From assembly GCA_021234535.1 (NCBI GenBank), contig CM037838.1, forward strand, positions 16,458,670 to 16,522,669: 64,000 nt of DNA. The letters run 5' to 3'. The translations under genes and the position numbers were made by a program. The DNA is from Stichopus chloronotus. Its lineage: Eukaryota > Echinodermata > Holothuroidea > Aspidochirotida > Stichopodidae. Shown in pieces: positions 58,687 to 64,000 of this stretch (the stretch's first letter is position 1; each line of letters opens with the position of its first letter). Under the pieces are notes generated by a model. That model was not told where the DNA came from, searched no databases, and saw only the letters and a list, made by a program, of their open reading frames with translations.

Positions 58687-59073
58687 AAGATTGATACATG
58701 ATAATGTCATACTGAGTACTTCATTGAAGTCAAAACTGTGTATCAAAAGCCTTCATCACCGAGGTTACGAGGCAAACATCTAGTAGGTACCAACATGGCT
58801 TATATTACAAACCTGTGGTGTCTCAGCGAAATGACACGCCACTTCTGGTGTGGTAATTGAGGAAAAATAAAATCGTTGTCTATTTCATCTGCTTCTGTAA
58901 TTAGAGACAACTGTTCCAGTTCATGAACTGATCTTCATATTCTGCTGATGATTTCTTAGCAAACTTCTGTGGTACATCTAACATACATGATACAAAATAC
59001 GTCCAGGTTAACTTCAGCCTCAGCAGAAAGTCTTGACCACCTCCCCACCCTCACACCAAAGAGATTCTCCAAA

Positions 59074-59384
59074 TTAATGAATCTGCTCTCCTTTCTTGGA
59101 AGTTTGCACCTCGTACAAACAACCGAAGAGACAGAGAAACGTCACTACGACGGTGAATATAAAACTGATGCAAATTTCAAGCATGCCATTTGCTATTAAA
59201 GCCGGGACGGTGTCGACAGTAGCCCCACAAGCCGTACACGAAACCGACGTCACGCTCGGACCGATCCCCATGGGAACACGCAATGTCGCTTCTGCTGTCG
59301 AAGACGTCGTCCCATCTGCCCTGCGGTCGGTCTGTCCGTTGACCTCTTCAGTTTCTGTACTGGGAGAAGGAACTGGTCCCGAAG
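59074..59384 (-). CDS. Alternative frame of the last NUP214 exon: membrane-anchored tail
   Basis: In the frame starting at 59,382 this exon is open for 102 codons to TAA at 59,074. The peptide is Ser/Thr/Glu-rich (SGPVPSPSTETEEVNGQ), then has GPSVTSVSCTACGATVD and a hydrophobic segment at tail residues about 68-90 (LEICISFIFTVVVTFLCLFG) with a short basic end (SKKGEQIH). This frame is reached if exon 62,014-62,147 (phase 1) splices directly here, skipping the 49-nt exon 61,258-61,306; the junction codon is GCT. It could instead be the last exon of an unrelated small gene. Local GC and CpG are high for the window, as in coding sequence. Confidence 0.45.
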
Positions 59385-62147
59385 CTGAAAAGAAACAATG
59401 GGTGGTTCTCAGTCCATGCTGTTCACAAGACCAATATACTTAAGGGCGCTCTTCCCTGGGTGGACTGATGTTGAATTTGATGATCACATCCCTATCGCTC
59501 TATATGTAGTATCTCTGTTGCATAGTGTTTCACAATAATATGCACATTCAGTGGCAGCATGGGCACATTTTTACAAGAGGTGGGGAGGGTGTGTGGATGT
59601 TGAGGTTAAAGTGGCACCCGTCATCACTCAGGTAGGACGTCTGATTGTGTTCTAAAGTTTAACTTACACTTTCTGTCGGCGGTTGCCACCCGTTAACGAT
59701 ATACTCTCTCATGCTGAGCCCCCCCAAAATGAACCCGGTCTCCCCACCCCAGCCACTCGGTCCATGGGCACATTACAGTACTGCATACACTGTGCACCTA
59801 TTAATGCATCGTCTATACAACGTTTGGACCAAACCTTCCGTACAATGTGACGCACACACAAGCGTGAGCAGTGTCTTGGTTGTAGGGTGAATCCCTGCAG
59901 CGCTGAAGATGGGTCTCACTGCTTTCCATGCACTTCGAGACACTTTTTATGTACCTACTATGAACAGACTAGCATCAATATGTACAGCTATATCTAAGAT
60001 AGACACAATGTCTATATGTCTGTCTGATTGACAGTGGTACATGTTCTTCAGTGCTTAGGTTGCATAGTCTATAAATAGTTGCAGCAAATAATACCTAATT
60101 GTGTGCAGAAAGATAATCTGTGCGTTTTGATGTTCCCATCCTGACCATAGGATCTCCCTAATGAGATCTGTGCACCACTAATGCAAGCCACTCTGAAGTC
60201 ACACAAACTTTACTTGACAGCCAAATTGCAGGTGTTTGTTCCAACATGAATTTCCTTCAAACTAATAATATGCTCAAGAGGCAGGGAAAGGAGACGACTT
60301 TAATGTTCAAAGAGGAGTCTAACCCAGTAGCTTGCAGCGATTTACGTAACAGACTGCAATATCGGAGTGTGAGAAACTACCAAATCAAAACCACTTGCCG
60401 AAGTTTGGATGTTCAGCATACATAAAAATGAAAGAAGACTAAATTGGACATAACGAGCACACGTCATGACATGACGATCAACGCCCGTCGTTGGAGTCGA
60501 TGACTGCGAAAATGGAACTTACGAAATATCTATCAAAATCATTCAACCTTGGGATATTCAAACAAACATTGTTTATAGCATGGAGAGCAGGGGCTATTGC
60601 ATTGGCCAATGGAAACTGACTTGGTTTTAAGGGTGAACTTTTGCTAAGCACTTCTAATAAGACATACATGAAAACAATTACTACTGACATACAAACAGCA
60701 TAGGATACAGTTTACCCTTTCTTTAAGTTCTAGTTTCACTAAACAACATAGAAATTTGCCTCACTTTCTGTTTACTATCAAATTACCTCACATGGTTTGC
60801 ACATTTTTCTAGTTCACTTTAAAGTATCACGAGCAGGTCACCAGGTGCTTTTCACTTAATCATCGAGTATTTTGGAGGTCCGTACATTTTCCTGGTCCGG
60901 CTGAAACCACGCACACCAACGTTGCTACGTGCATTCACTTGCAAACCCACAACCGACCACAATTAAGCATGCAGTTGTGTCGGCAGGCGGTCTTGGGACA
61001 CTTGCTTTTCTGAATGTTGTGTTTATGATTGACAAAGAAGAATTTATAACCCACAAATAATACATGCACCCCATCCACAATCCACGCATTTAATCTTTGG
61101 GATGGATGTGTCATAATGTGTCATAATTCAATGTTGAAGGGATCAACTGAATGGTATTACACCGGTGAGGCAAATAGTTGAGCGAGTGGCTTGACTAGGG
61201 GTAGCTTCCATTCTTTAACATTTTCAGTAAAAATTTAGGCTTGATCAAAACACTTACGAAGAGTTTGAGCTGTTCCCAAATCCGCTCCCTTGAGAACTTG
61301 AAAAACCTGCAAGCGACACAAACAGAAACGTGCAAATCAGTGGTGAGAAAAATTTTAAAGAAAAGTTACTCGAATAGGATCGAAAATGTGTAAATCTTAA
61401 TTTGGTATCTCCTTGGTAGCTTAAGGTCTGCTATTTTGGGGCCTACTGTACAATTAGGGGCATCTTTTCTCTGAAGTTAGCGGCTACAAGAGGAACAGTT
61501 CAGCCCAGCATGCAACTGAACTGACCCACTCCGTCCACCGACCAAGAGACAATTCGTGACGGTCAGAGACATTGATCACCGTCTGCACCATTCGACGCCG
61601 TCACTGGCGACGGCGTCATTGGACAAGATAATCACGCAGAAAAGGGGTGCGCACTCACAATTGTGTAGAGTCAATATCACAACCCCTTCAGGCTAATGAC
61701 CAAAAACTTGAAATGCTAGAATGTGGGGAAAAATTTTGGCATAGCCTTTTTATTTCTTATCTCAAATTGATTTCTGACATATTAGCAAAATTGCATTTAT
61801 AGTATATGACACAGCCACATAATTATACAATCTGTTCAGTCTGTGGACTTTCAAAATAAAATAAATAAATATAATGGATGGAGAAGATCAGGCAAAGATG
61901 ACAAAATCACAAACAGCAAATGGGTCAAAGAGCTGTTGTTTTACGGATATTGAATTGTCATAATAATGGACAATGTCACGAACATGTGATAACGCATTAA
62001 ATGTTGTCCTTACCTCCAAAGCCGGTATTTCCACCAAAAGCACTGCTCGTCTGTGCCGTACCGAATCCACCCCCTCCCCCAGTTCCGAAGCCGGGAGGGC
62101 TGTTGGAGGCTATCCCACCAAAACTGGGTGTGTTCTGTGATGCAAAA
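59348..62147 (-). CDS. NUP214: Nucleoporin NUP214, C-terminal FG-repeat exons
   Basis: Three minus-strand exons encode the C-terminal FG region of the cytoplasmic-face nucleoporin NUP214/CAN. Exon 62,014-62,147 reads FASQNTPSFGGIASNSPPGF, then GGGGGFGTAQTSSAFGG and NTGFGG; it follows CTCTTTGCAG and ends at GTAAGG in phase 1. Exon 61,258-61,306 reads FSSSQGSGFGNSSNS and ends at GTAAGTG. The last exon (59,348-59,384) gives SFGTSSFSQYRN and TGA. Phases join cleanly. The ASQNxPxFG motif followed by spaced FG repeats matches my memory of the vertebrate NUP214 C-terminus. Introns are 0.7 and 1.9 kb; further FG exons must lie beyond the right edge, as none was found in 62,148-64,000. In the cell, FG repeats bind transport receptors for mRNA and protein export. 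Confidence 0.85.
60523..60653 (-). CDS. Possible cassette exon inside a NUP214 intron
   Basis: The acceptor TTTTCATGTATGTCTTATTAG and strong donor TTC|GTAAGT bound a 131-nt open segment reading VLSKSSPLKPSQFPLANAIA, then PALHAINNVCLNIP and RLNDFDRYF. It enters in phase 1 (compatible with splicing from 62,014) and leaves in phase 0. It has no FG motifs. It could be a cassette exon or a chance ORF with good splice sites. Confidence 0.25.
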
Positions 62148-64000
62148 CTGCAAAGAGATGAAGGGAAACTATGCTAAGCCTGTCTTACCCTTAAAAGAAA
62201 AAAGAAGTTGCTTGGATAAAGGAGGAAACGTTTTCATCCATGCGAATCGTAATTTTAATAACTATTTTCACTTTCATATTGTTGTTCCTGTTGGGAAAAG
62301 GGTTAGGAAAACAAGTTTGCTGACAAACAATATTTATAAGGTAATTGTCTTTTGGATAACCAAGTGTCCTCAGACATCAAGATGGAATACATAGCCGCAT
62401 TAAACGCCACAACGAGACCTACCGCCACTACTGCTTTACAAGAATAGTCCAGATAATGTTCAAAATAGTCTGTTAAAAGAGATTTTGTGTCCACTAGGTT
62501 TTCACAGTCTGACCTCTGGTGACCTCAGATGAGCTTTGATCTCTACAGAAAACTTGAGGGATCGTCTGCTAAGTATGACCAACCGACACACCAAGTATGA
62601 GATCAATCAAGATTATGCCCCTTGAGAAATCATGTTTACATTCAAAGCATCACATACACACATACACACACAGACAGACGACATCCCTGTCACGTAGATT
62701 CCTCTAGCCCTTGGCAAGGAATCAAAAAGAGCATTTAAACTGCACCAGCATGACATACAAAGAAAATAGCTTCTACCATTGCTACACCATTCGGGGTCAT
62801 GAGCAAAAAAATCTATACAGTCTCCTAAAAACATCAAGCATGAGTTTCAGAAGATGCATCACTTGGATTTTTGAAAGGTTTAGTGAACAAACTGTTATTC
62901 AGCAAAAAAAATAATTGAATGACTGTCTGTGAGAAACAGCCACAAAGGACAGTGGGCAAACATCTCTCTCCGCTACATGTCAATCTCAACGTGAGTATGC
63001 AAGTTCAACCTTCAGAATACAAAAATGAAACAAGCATTTTCAAAAAAGAAACAAGTAGCAAAGTGATGTAAACAAATGAGAAATCACTGAAAATAACCTT
63101 TCTGATATAAGCATGATCTCCGCCATGCCATGACGAAGTAAGATTAGTTTTCACTTTTGCCGCTAAGAAAGCAAAAATAGTGACTAGCTGCACATTGGCA
63201 ACTACTGACCTCATGCCACCGTGACATTGAATGGAATTTCAGCTCAGGAAATGGCTCATCGATGCTGAACCGTCACAATACCGCCGACAGAATTAAAAGA
63301 GTATGACTGCAACAGTACCATTTGGCAAAACAAGATGTCTGAAAGTACTCCTACATAACAGGCCACACATTTTACTTTTAAAGGGCCCCAAAAAAAACAA
63401 TTTGTATCAATAATAGACAATTGGAGAACACAACGTACGAAAATGAAAATTTAGAAACATACTTGACTTTTCACTCTGAGCATGTTTGTCTCACAAAAAT
63501 TTGAAGTTCTTCATTTTCGTAATCATTTGTGACAAAAGAGAAAATTACGACATTACAAAATGACACAAAAGAAATACTGAAACGAAAGTGAGGGAGACCT
63601 ATAAGAAGATGAGCTTATCAAGGTCAGGTCACCTTTAAAAAAGAATATTAAAAAGAAACACACAAAAAGCTTACACTAGCGATGAAACATACAAAAGGAA
63701 GGAAAAAAGTGAGTAAAGATGACAGAGATAAGAAGGTAAAGAAGGTAATACTGGAGATAAAGGAAATGAAAAGGAGAGGAAAAAGAAAAAAGAGGGAAGA
63801 GAAATATCTAACATTGTTTGTAATATACATTTTTAAATTTAAGTCCAATGATAACTTTGGAGTAGTGACTACAGGGTTCAGTTAATGCCATAATTTAGGG
63901 TCAGGAAATCTTACAGAGCGAAGGCCGTGGACGAACGTGTAAATTGTACTTTTAAGGACATGTGTTTCAGGTTGTGTGTTCTGATAATAAGAAGCATTGC
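62148..64000 (-). other. NUP214 intron, to the window edge
   Basis: No FG-encoding exon was found. The stretch includes one unit of the GGTCA repeat family and short purine-rich runs near 63,660-63,810. Confidence 0.5.
62505..62705. repeat. Single GGTCA-type unit with CA-rich terminus
   Basis: Starts TCTGACCTCTGGTGACCTCAG, continues CACCAAGTATGAGATC and GAGAAATCATGTTTACA, then a CACATACACACA run and TGTCACGTAGATTCC. Block order is identical to the end of the 39.7-41.5 kb array, so this is a one-unit copy of the same element inside the NUP214 intron. Confidence 0.65.

Noticed and set aside
58429..58746. 105-codon minus-strand frame
   Set aside because: Overlaps the probable NUP214 3' UTR and poly(A) signal; composition is Lys/Ser/Ile-rich as expected by chance.
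59096..59443. 115-codon plus-strand frame
   Set aside because: Antisense shadow of the last NUP214 exon and its alternative frame.

Overview
The window looks like nuclear DNA from a marine invertebrate deuterostome, most likely an echinoderm. It is AT-rich and sparsely genic, with small exons flanked by GT/AG splice sites, AATAAA signals, tRNA-derived SINE-like and MITE-like elements, long poly-C/poly-G runs, and frequent AGGCCTA words. Nothing prokaryotic is present. The species call is inference; the eukaryotic call is firm.

Layout. 1-11,252 is non-coding and is probably intron of a FAM78 homologue; it carries two MITE-like elements at its left end. 11,253-11,787 (+) is the last coding exon of FAM78. 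12-20.4 kb is empty apart from simple repeats. 20.4-24.4 kb (+) holds four short exon-like segments that do not join into one clean model. 25-28 kb is mostly repeats. 27.8-28.6 kb (-) holds a Cys-rich terminal exon candidate. 30,944-34,843 (-) is the one long intact gene: 1,299 codons joining a stonustoxin-type N-terminal region, two fibronectin III domains, a P-loop GTPase and a Cys/His cluster. It sits between two sets of related degenerate repeats (29.6-30.4 kb, and 35.5-37.0 kb inverted; a third set lies at 39.7-41.5 kb). 42.5-43.6 kb is a large imperfect palindrome of a second repeat family. 47.1-48.9 kb (+), 51.3-54.0 kb (+) and 55.9-56.8 kb (-) hold small unrecognised genes; the last has a 255-bp tandem duplication across its exon-intron boundary. 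58.7-64 kb (-) is the 3' end of the nucleoporin NUP214 gene.

Context. FAM78 (+) and NUP214 (-) point toward each other, the same neighbour pair and orientation that I recall for human 9q34. The stonustoxin-like GTPase gene, the small genes and the repeats would then be later arrivals in a conserved interval. The most unusual coding observation is in the last NUP214 exon. One frame ends the FG-repeat protein at once, while another stays open for 102 codons and ends in a membrane segment. Skipping the preceding 49-nt exon would switch between them.

Limits. All intron-exon calls are by eye from splice motifs, open frames and peptide composition. Except for FAM78, NUP214 and the stonustoxin-like gene, no product is recognised.
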